Source: Sinomonas sp. P10A9 (GTDB lineage Bacteria > Actinomycetota > Actinomycetes > Actinomycetales > Micrococcaceae). From it: DNA of 64,000 bases. The position numbers and the translations under genes were made by a program. Under the pieces are notes generated by a model. That model saw only the letters and a program-made list of their open reading frames with translations, was not told the DNA's origin and made no database searches. Location: positions 1,302,001 through 1,366,000 of the forward strand of contig NZ_CP163302.1 of NCBI RefSeq assembly GCF_041022165.1. Reading direction: 5' to 3'. Shown in pieces: positions 46,474-56,750 of the stretch (the stretch's first letter is position 1; each line of letters starts with the position of its first letter).

Positions 46474-47175
46474 GTGAGTGCCGCCGTCGACCGTCTCGTG
46501 GAGGTGGTGCGCCTCCTGCGCGAGCACTGCCTGTGGACGGCGGCACTCACGCACGCGTCGCTTGTCACGTACCTCATCGAGGAGTCCTACGAGCTCGTCG
46601 AGGCGATCGAGGACGGACATCCCGAGGAAGACCTCAAGGGCGAGCTCGCCGATGTGCTCCTGCAGGTGGTGCTGCACTCCGAGATTGCCCGCGAGCGGGG
46701 CGCATTCGATCTCGACGGCGTGGCGGCGGCGCTCACGGACAAGATGGTGCGGCGCAACAGGCACGTCTTCACGGCCGACGGCGCCCTGCAGCCGAGCTTC
46801 CCCTCGACCGTCGAGGAGATCATCGCCTCGTGGGACGAGGCGAAACGGCGGGAGAAGCACGACGGCGGTGACTCGCCGCGTCTGGTCGGCCCCGGCGCGC
46901 TCGAGGGGCTTCCCCGACACCTGCCGGCGCTCGCGCTCGCGCAGAAGGCGCTGGGCCGGGCCGAGCGGCGGCGGGCGCTGGACGGGCTGGCCTCGGCCGA
47001 AGGTGCCCCAATCCCGCGCGCAGACGACCCGGTCTCCGGCACACGGGCCCCGGTCGCGCCGGCCTTCGCGACGGAAGAGGAGCTGGGCGAGTTCCTCCTC
47101 GGCGTGGTGCGGGAGGCCCGTGCCCGCGGCCTGGACGCTGAGCGGGCGCTGCGCACCGCCGTCGCCAGCCTCTGA
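46474..47175 (+). CDS. MazG-family nucleotide pyrophosphohydrolase
   Basis: 233 residues from GTG, 12 bases after add. The metal-binding motif EESYELVEAIEDG and ELADVLLQVVLHSEIA are typical of MazG. Only one MazG domain is present, followed by KMVRRNRHVF and an Ala/Arg-rich C-terminal region. It hydrolyses NTPs to NMPs, probably removing aberrant nucleotides. Confidence 0.88.
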   Translation: MSAAVDRLVEVVRLLREHCLWTAALTHASLVTYLIEESYELVEAIEDGHPEEDLKGELADVLLQVVLHSEIARERGAFDLDGVAAALTDKMVRRNRHVFTADGALQPSFPSTVEEIIASWDEAKRREKHDGGDSPRLVGPGALEGLPRHLPALALAQKALGRAERRRALDGLASAEGAPIPRADDPVSGTRAPVAPAFATEEELGEFLLGVVREARARGLDAERALRTAVASL

Positions 47176-47223
47176 GCCGGCCGTCCGCGTCACAGGTCGC
47201 GTTCGCGCGCGTGGGGCGGTTAG

Positions 47224-48591
<1,368 letters not shown>

Positions 48592-48730
48592 GCCTGGCGG
48601 TCTGTGCCGGGCGGGCTCAGCCCCGCCTGCACGGAAGAGGCTCCCGCGGCGGCTATCGTTGAAAGACGATGGCCGCCGCGGCACTGTTTCCGGCGGCAGA
48701 CCACCCGGCACCGAACCGCAAGGAGCTCCC

Positions 48731-49366
48731 ATGGCGACGCGTCGACCGGCCGTGCCCCGCACGCCGGCCACGAAGCGGCCAGCACCGTCGGAGCCGGCGC
48801 GGCAGAACGCAGCCGGGCCTGCGGCCGCCGCGGCCGCCAAGCCAACAGCCAAGGCCACGCCGAACGCGCAGCCTCCGGGCGCGCCGAAGGAGGTCAAGAA
48901 GGCCTCGAGGAAGGCCAAGGCCACCACGCCCGCGAAGTCGAAGACGCAGCTGCGCACTCCGGTCCCCACGGACGAGGCCCCTGTTCCCGCGCGGGCGTTC
49001 TCCGGACGCATCGTCGCCCTCGCCGTCGTCCTGGTGGCCATCACGATCATGCTCGCCCCGACCGTGCGGATCTTCATCGGGCAGCGGGCCGAGATCAGCG
49101 CGCTCCAGGGCGATATCGCCGCCAAGCAGGCCGAGCAGGATTCCCTCAAGCAGTCCATCGCGCGGTGGCAGGACCAGAACTACGTCAAGCAGCAGGCACG
49201 CGACCGCATTAACATGGTCATGCCCGGCGAGACGGCGTACTGGGTGTTCGGAGACACTGGGGCGGCGACCACGGGTACGAGCAGTAGCGGCACGGCTCCC
49301 GCCAGCGCCGAGAAGCCCTGGGCCCAGGGCTTCTGGGATTCGCTCGTGCGGGCGGCAACCGACTGA
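48731..49366 (+). CDS. Septum formation initiator (FtsB/DivIC) family protein
   Basis: 211 residues; AAGGAG 5 nt before the ATG. A long Ala/Pro/Lys-rich cytoplasmic N-terminus (about 95 residues) is followed by one membrane helix IVALAVVLVAITIMLAPTV and a coiled coil RAEISALQGDIAAKQAEQDS, then RDRINMVMPGETAYWV. It belongs to the divisome FtsB/DivIC group that binds FtsL and FtsQ. Gene context after eno supports the call. Confidence 0.88.
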   Translation: MATRRPAVPRTPATKRPAPSEPARQNAAGPAAAAAAKPTAKATPNAQPPGAPKEVKKASRKAKATTPAKSKTQLRTPVPTDEAPVPARAFSGRIVALAVVLVAITIMLAPTVRIFIGQRAEISALQGDIAAKQAEQDSLKQSIARWQDQNYVKQQARDRINMVMPGETAYWVFGDTGAATTGTSSSGTAPASAEKPWAQGFWDSLVRAATD

Positions 49367-49449
49367 ACCGCCCGGCACTCACGCAGCGTGAGGCTGACGA
49401 GCGAGGTGGGCGAGCGCCGTCGTGCGTGGCACCGAAACGATCAAGGACA

Positions 49450-50157
49450 GTGAACATCGTGACCGAGACCCCCTCGACACTGGGCGACGCCCCCACGGCG
49501 CACGACCTGGACACCCTCAGCCGCCAGCTGGGGCGGCCGGTGCGCGACGTCGTCGCCATCTCGGCCAGATGCGTGTGCGGGAACCCGCTCGTCGCGGCCA
49601 CGGCGCCGCGACTGTCGAACGGGACTCCGTTCCCGACCACCTTCTACCTCACGCACCCTGTGGTCACGGCCGCTGTGTCGCGGCTCGAGGCCGGGGGCCT
49701 CATGACGGAGATGAATGAGCGGCTCATTGCCGACCCCGAGCTGGCCGCGGCGTACCGTGGCGCGCATGAGGCCTACCTCGCGGCGCGGGAGGAGATCGGC
49801 CGCCGTGCCGGAACCGGGCCCGTGCCCGAGATCGACGGCGTCTCGGCCGGCGGAATGCCCACCCGCGTCAAGTGCCTCCATGTGCTTGTGGGCGAGTCCC
49901 TCGCGCTCGGTCCGGGGGTCAATCCGCTCGGTGACGAGGCTATCGGGGCCCTTGCCGCGTGGTGGACCACGGACCGCTGCTACTGCGCCGGCGCGTGGGA
50001 CACACGGGGCACGGCGCCGGACAGGGACCTCTCGCGGCACGGCCCCCAGGGACTGCCGGCCATGACGGGGCGGCCCGCACCGGTGCGCAAGTCCGAGGGC
50101 GGGCCTGAGAACACCGGGCCAGAAACCGCGTCGCGACGCGAAGGGGGCGCATCGTGA
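49450..50157 (+). CDS. DUF501 domain protein
   Basis: 235 residues from the GTG with AAGGA close upstream; a GTG three codons later and one eight codons earlier are alternatives. The domain shows ISARCVCGNPLVAATAPRLS, FPTTFYLTHPVVTAAVSRLE and GGMPTRVKCLHVLVGESLAL and a final WWTTDRCYC. Cysteines and histidine in CVCG, KCLH and RCYC could bind metal. Function unknown; the family is always found next to ppx. It overlaps ppx in GTGA. Confidence 0.85.
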   Translation: MNIVTETPSTLGDAPTAHDLDTLSRQLGRPVRDVVAISARCVCGNPLVAATAPRLSNGTPFPTTFYLTHPVVTAAVSRLEAGGLMTEMNERLIADPELAAAYRGAHEAYLAAREEIGRRAGTGPVPEIDGVSAGGMPTRVKCLHVLVGESLALGPGVNPLGDEAIGALAAWWTTDRCYCAGAWDTRGTAPDRDLSRHGPQGLPAMTGRPAPVRKSEGGPENTGPETASRREGGAS

Positions 50158-51158
50158 GGGTCGCCGGAATCGACTGCGGGACGAACTCCATCCGTTTGCT
50201 CGTCGCTGACGCTGTGACCGCCGACGGCGCACGCGCTGACCCGGCACGCACAGACGGGGCGGCGGCCGGCAGCACCACACGGCTCGAGGACGTGCATCGC
50301 GAGATGCGGGTGGTCCGGCTCGGGCAGGGAGTCGATGCCACGGGCATGCTCGCCCCCGAGGCGCTCGAGCGCACCTTCGCCGCGGCGGACGACTACGCGG
50401 CCACCGTGCGGAGCCTCGGCGCCGAGCGCGTGCGCTTCGTCGCGACCTCGGCGATGCGCGACGCCGGCAACCGCGACGAGTTCGTCGCGGGAATCCGCGA
50501 GCGCTTCGGCGTGGACCCCGAGATCGTGGCCGGCACCGAAGAGGCTGCGCTGAGCTTCGCGGGCGCCGCAAGCGTCCTCGCGCTCGAGGAGGGCAGGCCC
50601 GTCCTTGTCGTGGACCTCGGCGGCGGCAGCACCGAATTCGTCCTCGGGGACGCGCGTGGGGTCATCGCTGCGGCGTCCATCGATATGGGGTGCGTGCGCC
50701 TGACCGAGCGCCATCTGCATTCCGACCCGCCGACCTCCGACGAGATCGCCGCTGCGGAGCGCGACGTCGACGCGGGCCTTGCCCGGGCCCTCGCAGGGGT
50801 GGCGCTCGGCGAAGCGACGGCCATCATCGGCGTCGCGGGCTCGATCACGACCATCACCGCCCACGCCCTGCGCCTGCCCACGTACCAGCCCGAGCGGATC
50901 CATGCCGCCGAGCTGACGATCAGCCAGATCACGGACGCCTGCGCGGATCTTCTCGCACTCACCCGCGGCGAGCGCGCCGCCCTGCCGTACATGCACCCGG
51001 GCCGGGTTGACGTAATCGGCGCGGGAGCCCTCGTGTGGCGCCGCATCCTCGCTCGCGTGAGCGAACTGACCGGAGGCGCGATCACGACGGCCGTGACGAG
51101 CGAGCACGACATCCTCGACGGCATCGCCCTGAGCACCCTGGCGGAAAGCGCTTCGTGA
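50154..51158 (+). CDS. ppx: Exopolyphosphatase / GppA family protein
   Basis: 334 residues. The ASKHA phosphate loop AGIDCGTNSIRLLVADA, VRFVATSAMRDAGNRDEF and VVDLGGGSTEFVLG identify the Ppx/GppA family. It lacks the C-terminal HD-like domain of E. coli Ppx, as in the actinobacterial Ppx1 type. It degrades polyphosphate or pppGpp. The symbol is assigned by family only. Confidence 0.9.
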   Translation: MRVAGIDCGTNSIRLLVADAVTADGARADPARTDGAAAGSTTRLEDVHREMRVVRLGQGVDATGMLAPEALERTFAAADDYAATVRSLGAERVRFVATSAMRDAGNRDEFVAGIRERFGVDPEIVAGTEEAALSFAGAASVLALEEGRPVLVVDLGGGSTEFVLGDARGVIAAASIDMGCVRLTERHLHSDPPTSDEIAAAERDVDAGLARALAGVALGEATAIIGVAGSITTITAHALRLPTYQPERIHAAELTISQITDACADLLALTRGERAALPYMHPGRVDVIGAGALVWRRILARVSELTGGAITTAVTSEHDILDGIALSTLAESAS

Positions 51159-52537
51159 TCCGACGCCCGCTCCTGACCGCGCTGTCGCTCGCTGCAAGCC
51201 TTGCCACGGCCTTCGCCGTCGCGGCCCTCGGGCTCCTGCCGGCGGCGCCGAGGGCGTTTGCCGACAGTATCCGGGACCGCGAGTACTGGCTCAGCGACTA
51301 CGGGATCCAGAAGGCCTGGGAGGTGTCGAAGGGCGCGGGCGTCAAGGTTGCGGTGATCGACAGCGGGATTGACGGCAGCCACCCGGACCTGCGCGGCGTC
51401 GTCGTCGGCGGTCACGACTCCTCGGGCGCGGGCCAGCCCGACGGGCAGAAGCCGATCGGAGCGAAGCCCGAGCACGGGACGCTCGTCGCGACGATGCTCG
51501 CGGGGCGGGGCCACACCGGCAACCCGAGCGGGGATCCCGCGAGTGCTGCCGGCGGACCGGACGGGATCGTGGGCGTTGCACCCGAGGCGCAGATCCTCTC
51601 GGCCTCCACGTGGCTCGGCTCGCCCAATCCGGCTGGGCGGCCGGACACGGACCAGATCCCCGATGCCGTCCGTTGGGCCGTGGGCCAGGGTGCCAAGGTC
51701 ATCAACATCTCGCTCGGCAGTTCCTCGCCCGTGTGGCCGGAGAGCTGGGACTCGGCCTTCCTGTATGCCGAGCAGAAGGATGTCGTCATTGTGGCCGCGG
51801 CCGGCAACCGGGGTGGCGGCAATGTCGAGGTGGGTGCACCGGCCACCATTCCGGGCGTTCTCACGGTGGCAGGGCTCGACCGTCAGCAGAATGCCAGCCT
51901 CGACTCGTCCTCGCAGGGCATCAGCATCGGCGTCGCTGCGCCGGCCGAGCAGCTGGTCGGTGGCCTCCCCGGAGGCCAGTATGCCGAGTGGGCCGGGACC
52001 TCCGGCGCGGCCCCGATCGTGTCCGGGGTTGCTGCGCTCATCCGTTCGAAGTGGCCGCAGATGAGCGCGGCGCAGGTCATCAACCGGATCGTGTTGACGG
52101 CCAGGGACGCCGGCGCCCCAGGTGTGGACCCGATCTACGGCCGGGGCATCCTCGACGCCGCCGCGGCACTCACGGCGGATGTTCCCGAGACGGCAGCCAA
52201 CCCGCTGGGATCCATCGCCGACTGGATCCGGGTCCACCGCAAGGGCGGCGCCGCGGATGGAGCAAGCGCCACGTCGGCGCCGGGGGAGACCGCCGCGCCG
52301 ACGACCCCCGTCCAGGCTGCTCCCGAACCGACGGCGCCCACTCCGCGGATCGATTCCGTCGACAGCCCCTGGCCCGCTGTGACCGTCCTCGGCTCGGCCG
52401 CCGTGGTGGTCGCCGTGGCTGCGGGCGGTGCCCTCCACCTGCGCCGGAGGGCACTTCTCGAACGGGCGCGCGACGGCGCGCAGGCGCCTCTCGAGGGGCG
52501 CGGAAGAGCGGTGGAGGATCCCCTCGAAGACCGCTAG
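51155..52537 (+). CDS. Membrane-anchored subtilisin-like serine protease (S8)
   Basis: 460 residues from the GTG of a GTGA overlap with ppx. Signal peptide residues 1-36 (AFA site). The catalytic triad is D69 (VAVIDSGIDGSHPD), H107 (KPEHGTLVATMLAG) and S283 (GTSGAAPIVSGVAALI), with oxyanion Asn in AAAGNRGGG. A Pro/Ala/Thr linker (about 360-400) leads to the single helix AVTVLGSAAVVVAVAAGGAL and a basic tail. The layout resembles mycosins, but no type VII secretion gene is nearby. Substrate unknown. Confidence 0.88.
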   Translation: MIRRPLLTALSLAASLATAFAVAALGLLPAAPRAFADSIRDREYWLSDYGIQKAWEVSKGAGVKVAVIDSGIDGSHPDLRGVVVGGHDSSGAGQPDGQKPIGAKPEHGTLVATMLAGRGHTGNPSGDPASAAGGPDGIVGVAPEAQILSASTWLGSPNPAGRPDTDQIPDAVRWAVGQGAKVINISLGSSSPVWPESWDSAFLYAEQKDVVIVAAAGNRGGGNVEVGAPATIPGVLTVAGLDRQQNASLDSSSQGISIGVAAPAEQLVGGLPGGQYAEWAGTSGAAPIVSGVAALIRSKWPQMSAAQVINRIVLTARDAGAPGVDPIYGRGILDAAAALTADVPETAANPLGSIADWIRVHRKGGAADGASATSAPGETAAPTTPVQAAPEPTAPTPRIDSVDSPWPAVTVLGSAAVVVAVAAGGALHLRRRALLERARDGAQAPLEGRGRAVEDPLEDR

Positions 52538-52557
52538 TGAATTTTTTCACAAACTGG

Positions 52558-52569
52558 TATCTTTGGATC
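52558..52569 (+). promoter_or_regulatory. -10 hexamer for a leaderless ndh mRNA
   Basis: TATCTT, preceded by TGG, 6 bases, then ATG. The surrounding 25 bases are unusually AT-rich for this window. No Shine-Dalgarno. Confidence 0.6.
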
Positions 52570-54024
52570 ATGCCTTCCTCCCTGCAGCTTGTCGATCGCC
52601 CCCGCGTCCTCGTCGTCGGCGGCGGCTACGTCGGCCTCTACGTGGCCCTTAACCTCCAGAAGAAGATCGCCACGGCCGGCGGCATCGTCACGGTCGTCGA
52701 TCCCAACCCCTACATGACGTACCAGCCGTTCCTGCCCGAGGTTGCCGGCGGCAACATCGAAGCACGGCACGCGGTCGTCTCCCTGCGCGAGCACCTCAAG
52801 GGCAGCGAGGTCATCCAGGGTTCCGTCACGAGCGTCGACCACGAGAACCGCAAGGCCGTCGTCGAACTCCCGGGCGATCAGGGCTTCGTCGAGATCCCCT
52901 ACGTCGATGTGGTCCTCGCAGCCGGTTCCATCACGCGCACCTTCCCGATCCCGGGCCTCGCCGAGGCCGGCATCGGCAACAAGACCATCGAGGAGGCCGT
53001 GGCCCTCCGCAACCAGCTGATCGAGCGGATCGAGTTCGCCTCGACCGCCACCGATCCGGCCGAGCGCAAGCGTGCGCTGACCTTCGTCGTGGTGGGCGGC
53101 GGGTTCGCCGGCATCGAGACCATCGCCGAGCTCGAGGACCTCGCCCGCGAGGCCGTGCGCAACAACGGCCGCCTCCGCCAGGAGGAGGTGCGCTTCGTCC
53201 TCGTCGAGGCCATGGGGCGCATCATGCCAGAGGTCACTGCCGATCAGGCCGAGTGGGTCGTCAAGCACCTTCAGAGCCGCGGCGTCGAGGTCCTCCTCAA
53301 CACGTCTCTTGCGAATGCCGAGGGCTCCCTCAAGCTCATCAACATGCCGGACAAGACCCCGGCGGACGAGTTCGAGGCGGACACCCTCATCTGGACCGCC
53401 GGTGTGCAGGCCAACCCCATGGTCCGCTCAACGGACTTCCCGCTCGAGCCGCGCGGCCGCGTGCGGGTCCTTCCGGACCTGCGCATCGCGGGCGACGAGG
53501 GCATCATCGACAACGCCTGGGCTGCTGGCGATGTTGCCGCCGTCCCGGACCTCACGGGCAAGGGCCTTCCGGACGGCACGTGTGTCCCCAACGCCCAGCA
53601 CGCGCTGCGCCAGGCCAAGGTCCTCGCGAAGAACCTGTGGGCCAACCGCTGGGACAAGCCCCTCGTCGACTACAAGCACAAGAACCTCGGTGCCGTGGCC
53701 GGCTTCGGCCCCTGGAAGGGCGTCGCGAACATCAACGTGCTCGGCCGCATCGGCCTCACGGGCCCGCTGGCGTGGGTTGCCCACCGCGGCTACCACGGCC
53801 TGGCGATCCCGACCGCCGAGCGCAAGTTCCGTGTGATGCTCGACTGGTTCTCCTCCCTCTTCGCTGGGCGCGACACCACCCCGCTGCAGGGCCTGACGAA
53901 CCCGCGCGCCGCCTTCGAGACGGCCGCACGCCCGGCGCCGAAGCCTGCAGCCCCGGCCTCGGTCCCGGCCCCGGCTGCTGCGTCCGACGGCGCCGGCGAG
54001 AAGGTTCCTGCCGGAGCCAAGTAG
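52570..54024 (+). CDS. ndh: Type II NADH dehydrogenase (NDH-2)
   Basis: 484 residues. FAD site RVLVVGGGYVGLYVALNLQK, NADH site FVVVGGGFAGIETIAELEDL, and the FAD-pyrophosphate contact AWAAGDVAAVPD. LAWVAHRGYHGLAIPTAERK is the C-terminal membrane-binding region. It passes electrons from NADH to menaquinone without proton pumping. The last 45 residues are an Ala/Pro tail absent in shorter homologues. Confidence 0.93.
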   Translation: MPSSLQLVDRPRVLVVGGGYVGLYVALNLQKKIATAGGIVTVVDPNPYMTYQPFLPEVAGGNIEARHAVVSLREHLKGSEVIQGSVTSVDHENRKAVVELPGDQGFVEIPYVDVVLAAGSITRTFPIPGLAEAGIGNKTIEEAVALRNQLIERIEFASTATDPAERKRALTFVVVGGGFAGIETIAELEDLAREAVRNNGRLRQEEVRFVLVEAMGRIMPEVTADQAEWVVKHLQSRGVEVLLNTSLANAEGSLKLINMPDKTPADEFEADTLIWTAGVQANPMVRSTDFPLEPRGRVRVLPDLRIAGDEGIIDNAWAAGDVAAVPDLTGKGLPDGTCVPNAQHALRQAKVLAKNLWANRWDKPLVDYKHKNLGAVAGFGPWKGVANINVLGRIGLTGPLAWVAHRGYHGLAIPTAERKFRVMLDWFSSLFAGRDTTPLQGLTNPRAAFETAARPAPKPAAPASVPAPAAASDGAGEKVPAGAK

Positions 54025-54060
54025 GCATTTTGCCGCCGAGCTGTCCGGCGGTGACCACGG

Positions 54061-54095
54061 CGGCGGCCGTCTCCCAGCACGGGAGGCGGCCGCCG
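54061..54095 (+). terminator. ndh terminator hairpin
   Basis: CGGCGGCCGTCTCCC pairs with GGGAGGCGGCCGCCG (one G-U) around AGCAC, 37 bases after the ndh stop. Confidence 0.75.
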
Positions 54096-54195
54096 TCGTC
54101 GTGCGCTATGACTGCCACGGGCGGCGAGCCGCGGCCAGCGCGGAGCGGCGCTCCCGGAGCCGGTGGCCTCCGCGGAGCCAGTAGGCTGTGAGCAC

Positions 54196-54269
54196 GCCCC
54201 AGTAGCCCAATCGGCAGAGGCAGCCGACTTAAAATCGGCACAGTCAGGGTTCGAGTCCCTGCTGGGGCA
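54196..54269 (+). tRNA. tRNA with UAA anticodon and short (class I) variable arm
   Basis: 74 nt. Acceptor GCCCCAG/CTGGGGC, discriminator A; anticodon stem GCCGA/TCGGC with loop CTTAAAA, giving anticodon TAA (54230-54232); T arm CAGGG, TTCGAGT, CCCTG. The variable loop is only 5 nt (ACAGT). Canonical bacterial tRNA-Leu has a long variable arm, which is absent. The D arm has a 3-bp stem (GCC/GGC) and CGGCAGA, like that of leucine tRNAs. The 3' CCA is not encoded (CCC follows). By codon it would read UUA, rare in such high-GC genomes; the amino acid it carries is not certain. Confidence 0.85.
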
Positions 54270-54352
54270 CCCCCGAATCGCCGTTCACCTACTTTTCAGT
54301 AGCCTTTCGGCGAGCTGTTACGAGTCTGTGACCGCAATCACTGTATTCCGGG

Positions 54353-54381
54353 TTAACCGTTCAATTAGCCTGTCTTGTAAT
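54353..54381 (+). promoter_or_regulatory. Possible livK promoter
   Basis: TTAACC, 17 bp, TGTAAT in the gap between the tRNA and livK, about 65 bases before the start codon. Confidence 0.4.
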
Positions 54382-54444
54382 CAGGAACACCTGGTTGTTC
54401 GCATCAGGGGTGCACACCATGCGCCTCGATGGAGGAGATTACGT

Positions 54445-55812
54445 ATGATTCAACGTCACCAGTCGGCGCCCCGCGTGGCGAAGCTGGCTGCCCTCGGTGT
54501 CGGTGTCGCCCTTCTGGCGACTGCGTGCGGTGGCTCGTCCTCGACCCCGTCCGGGTCCAGCACCTCGAGCGCGGCGGCCGCCGGGATCTCGTGCCCGGCA
54601 CCCTCGGGCAGCGCGAGCGCAAGTGCAGCGGCCGGGGGTACCACCGTCGCTCCGGCGGACGTCCCGAAGTCGCCCACCACGTCGGCAACGCCGCTCAAGC
54701 TCGGCTCGCTGCTCCCGCAGACCGGTGCCCTTGCCTTCCTCGGCCCGCCCGAAATCGCGGGTGTGAACCTCGCGGTCAAGCAGATCAATGACGCTGGCGG
54801 CGTGCTCAACCATCCGATCGAGATCACCCACCGCGACTCGGGCGACACGACGACAGACATCGCGACCCAGTCCGTGACGAACCTCCTCGGGCAGGGCGTG
54901 AGCGCCGTCATCGGCGCGGCGTCCTCCGGTGTGTCCAAGACGGTGATCAACCAGATCACCGGCGCGGGCGTCATCCAGTTCTCCCCGGCCAACACCTCGC
55001 CGGACTTCTCGACGTGGGACTCGAAGGGCCTCTACTGGCGCACGGCTCCCTCGGACGTTCTCCAGGGCCGCGTGCTCGGCAACTACATGGCCTCCTGCGG
55101 CGCCCAGACGGTCGGCATGATCGTCCTGAACGACGCCTACGGCACGGGCCTGCGTGACAACGTCAAGAAGGCGTTCGAGGGCGCTGGCGGCAAGGTCGTC
55201 GACGAGGAGCTGTTCAACGAGGGCGACTCGCAGTTCAGCTCGCAGGTGGACAAGGTCGTCGCGGCCAAGCCGGACGCGATCGCGGTCATCTCGTTCGATC
55301 AGGCCAAGCAGATCATCCCGCTCCTCGCGGCCAAGGGCGTCAAGCCCACCCAGATGTTCTTCGTGGACGGCAACACGTCCGACTACAGCAAGGACTTCGC
55401 GGCCGGCACGCTCACGGGCGCACAGGGCACCCAGCCGGGAACGTTCGCCAAGGACGAGTTCAAGACGCAGCTCAAGTCGATCGACGCGGGCCTCAAGGAC
55501 TACAACTACGCCGGCGAGTCGTGGGACGCGACGAACCTCATCGCGCTCGCAGCCGAGAAGGCCAAGAGCACCAAGGGCGTGGACATCGCCGCGCAGTTCG
55601 TGGGCATCACGCACGGCAGCAACCAGTGCTATGACTTCCCGTCGTGTGTGACGCTCATCCGGCAGGGCAAGGACATCCACTACATGGGCAAGTCTGGTCC
55701 GGTGAGCTTCGCCAAGAACGGCGATCCGCAGGAGGCCTACATCGGCATCTACAAGTTCGATGACAAGAACGTGCCCCAGCCGCTCAAGGAGGAGTTCGGC
55801 AAGCTGAGCTAA
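54445..55812 (+). CDS. livK: Branched-chain amino acid ABC transporter substrate-binding lipoprotein
   Basis: 455 residues; GGAGGAG 7 nt before the ATG. Lipobox LATAC with Cys28, then a Ser/Ala/Gly linker. The type I binding fold shows LKLGSLLPQTGALAFLGPPE, GVNLAVKQINDAGGVLNHPI and ALAAEKAKSTKGVD. It belongs to the Leu/Ile/Val/amide group and is convergent with livHMGF, which encodes the rest of the transporter. Ligand may be an amino acid or an amide/urea. Confidence 0.88.
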   Translation: MIQRHQSAPRVAKLAALGVGVALLATACGGSSSTPSGSSTSSAAAAGISCPAPSGSASASAAAGGTTVAPADVPKSPTTSATPLKLGSLLPQTGALAFLGPPEIAGVNLAVKQINDAGGVLNHPIEITHRDSGDTTTDIATQSVTNLLGQGVSAVIGAASSGVSKTVINQITGAGVIQFSPANTSPDFSTWDSKGLYWRTAPSDVLQGRVLGNYMASCGAQTVGMIVLNDAYGTGLRDNVKKAFEGAGGKVVDEELFNEGDSQFSSQVDKVVAAKPDAIAVISFDQAKQIIPLLAAKGVKPTQMFFVDGNTSDYSKDFAAGTLTGAQGTQPGTFAKDEFKTQLKSIDAGLKDYNYAGESWDATNLIALAAEKAKSTKGVDIAAQFVGITHGSNQCYDFPSCVTLIRQGKDIHYMGKSGPVSFAKNGDPQEAYIGIYKFDDKNVPQPLKEEFGKLS

Positions 55813-55840
55813 CCCGTTCAGCCTGACGCACTGCACCGTT

Positions 55841-55878
55841 CGAAGGCCCCGGCTCCCGAGAGGGAGTCGGGGCCTTCG
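55841..55878 (+). terminator. livK terminator hairpin
   Basis: CGAAGGCCCCGGCTCCC pairs with GGGAGTCGGGGCCTTCG (one G-U) around GAGA; 28 bases after the livK stop. Confidence 0.85.
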
Positions 55879-55907
55879 CTTCGTTCGGTGGAGTCGGTGA
55901 CCACAGG

Positions 55908-55947
55908 CGACGGCGCCGCCCACCTGATGCGGTGGGCGGCGCCGTCG
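55908..55947 (-). terminator. livHMGF terminator hairpin
   Basis: CGACGGCGCCGCCCACC pairs exactly with GGTGGGCGGCGCCGTCG around TGATGC, 17 bases after the livF stop on the minus strand. Confidence 0.85.
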
Positions 55948-55964
55948 TGCGTGGAAAAGGAGCG

Positions 55965-56750
55965 CTATGCCCCCTTGCCCTCGACGTCGTCCGCGAGCGT
56001 TCCGAGGTAGAGCTGGATGACCTTGGGGTCCTTGAGCAGGTCGCGCCCCGTGCCCGTGTAGGCATCGCGGCCCTGGTCAAGGACGTAGCCGCGATCGCAG
56101 ATCTGCAGGCAGCGGCGGGCGTTCTGCTCGACCATGATCACGGACACGCCAGCGCGGTTGATCTCGTGGACCCTCAGGAACGTCTCGTCCTGCTTGACGG
56201 GGGAGAGGCCCGCGGAGGGCTCGTCGAGCAGCAGGACGGCAGGTTCCATCATGAGTGCCCGGCCCATCGCGACCATCTGCCGCTCGCCGCCCGAGAGGGA
56301 GCCGGCCCGCTGGGCGCGGCGCTTCCCGAGCTCGGGGAACAGCTCGGTCACGAAGTCCCAGCGCTGCTTGAAGTCCTTGGGGCGTTGGAACATGCCCATC
56401 TGCATGTTTTCCTCGATCGTGAGGGACGTGAACACGTTGTTCGTCTGGGGGACGAAGCCGATGCCCCGGCTCACGAGCTTGTTCGCCTTGAGCCCGGTCA
56501 GGTCCTGCCCGCGCACCACCACGGAGCCCGAGTGGACCTTCACGAGGCCGAACATGGCCTTCAGGAGCGTCGACTTTCCGGCGCCGTTGGGGCCGATGAT
56601 GCCGATGAGCTCGCCCTTGCGGGCCACGATGCTGCAGCCGTTGAGGATGTTGACGCCGGGCAGGTACCCGGCGACGAGGTCGGTGACTGCCACGACGGCG
56701 TCTCCGTCCGACGGCGCACTGGTCGCCTCGGGCGTGGTCTGCTGGCTCAT
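55965..56750 (-). CDS. livF: Branched-chain amino acid ABC transporter ATPase LivF
   Basis: 261 residues; AAGGAGG 4 nt before ATG. Walker [17 protein letters not shown], signature LSGGERQMVAMGRALM, Walker B VLLLDEPSAGLSP. Second ATPase of the Liv complex. Overlaps the livG stop by 4 bases. Confidence 0.93.
   Translation of the reverse strand: MSQQTTPEATSAPSDGDAVVAVTDLVAGYLPGVNILNGCSIVARKGELIGIIGPNGAGKSTLLKAMFGLVKVHSGSVVVRGQDLTGLKANKLVSRGIGFVPQTNNVFTSLTIEENMQMGMFQRPKDFKQRWDFVTELFPELGKRRAQRAGSLSGGERQMVAMGRALMMEPAVLLLDEPSAGLSPVKQDETFLRVHEINRAGVSVIMVEQNARRCLQICDRGYVLDQGRDAYTGTGRDLLKDPKVIQLYLGTLADDVEGKGA

Noticed and set aside
51155..52537. Type VII secretion mycosin
   Set aside because: Domain order fits but no EccB-E, EsxA/B or PE/PPE-like genes lie nearby.
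54196..54269. tRNA pseudogene
   Set aside because: Acceptor, anticodon and T stems are fully paired and invariant bases are present, so it looks functional in spite of the short variable arm.
54163..54290. Short peptide frame reading VAQSAEAADLKSAQSGFESL
   Set aside because: It is the translation of the tRNA gene itself, extending the livK frame upstream; livK starts at 54445 with a strong ribosome site.
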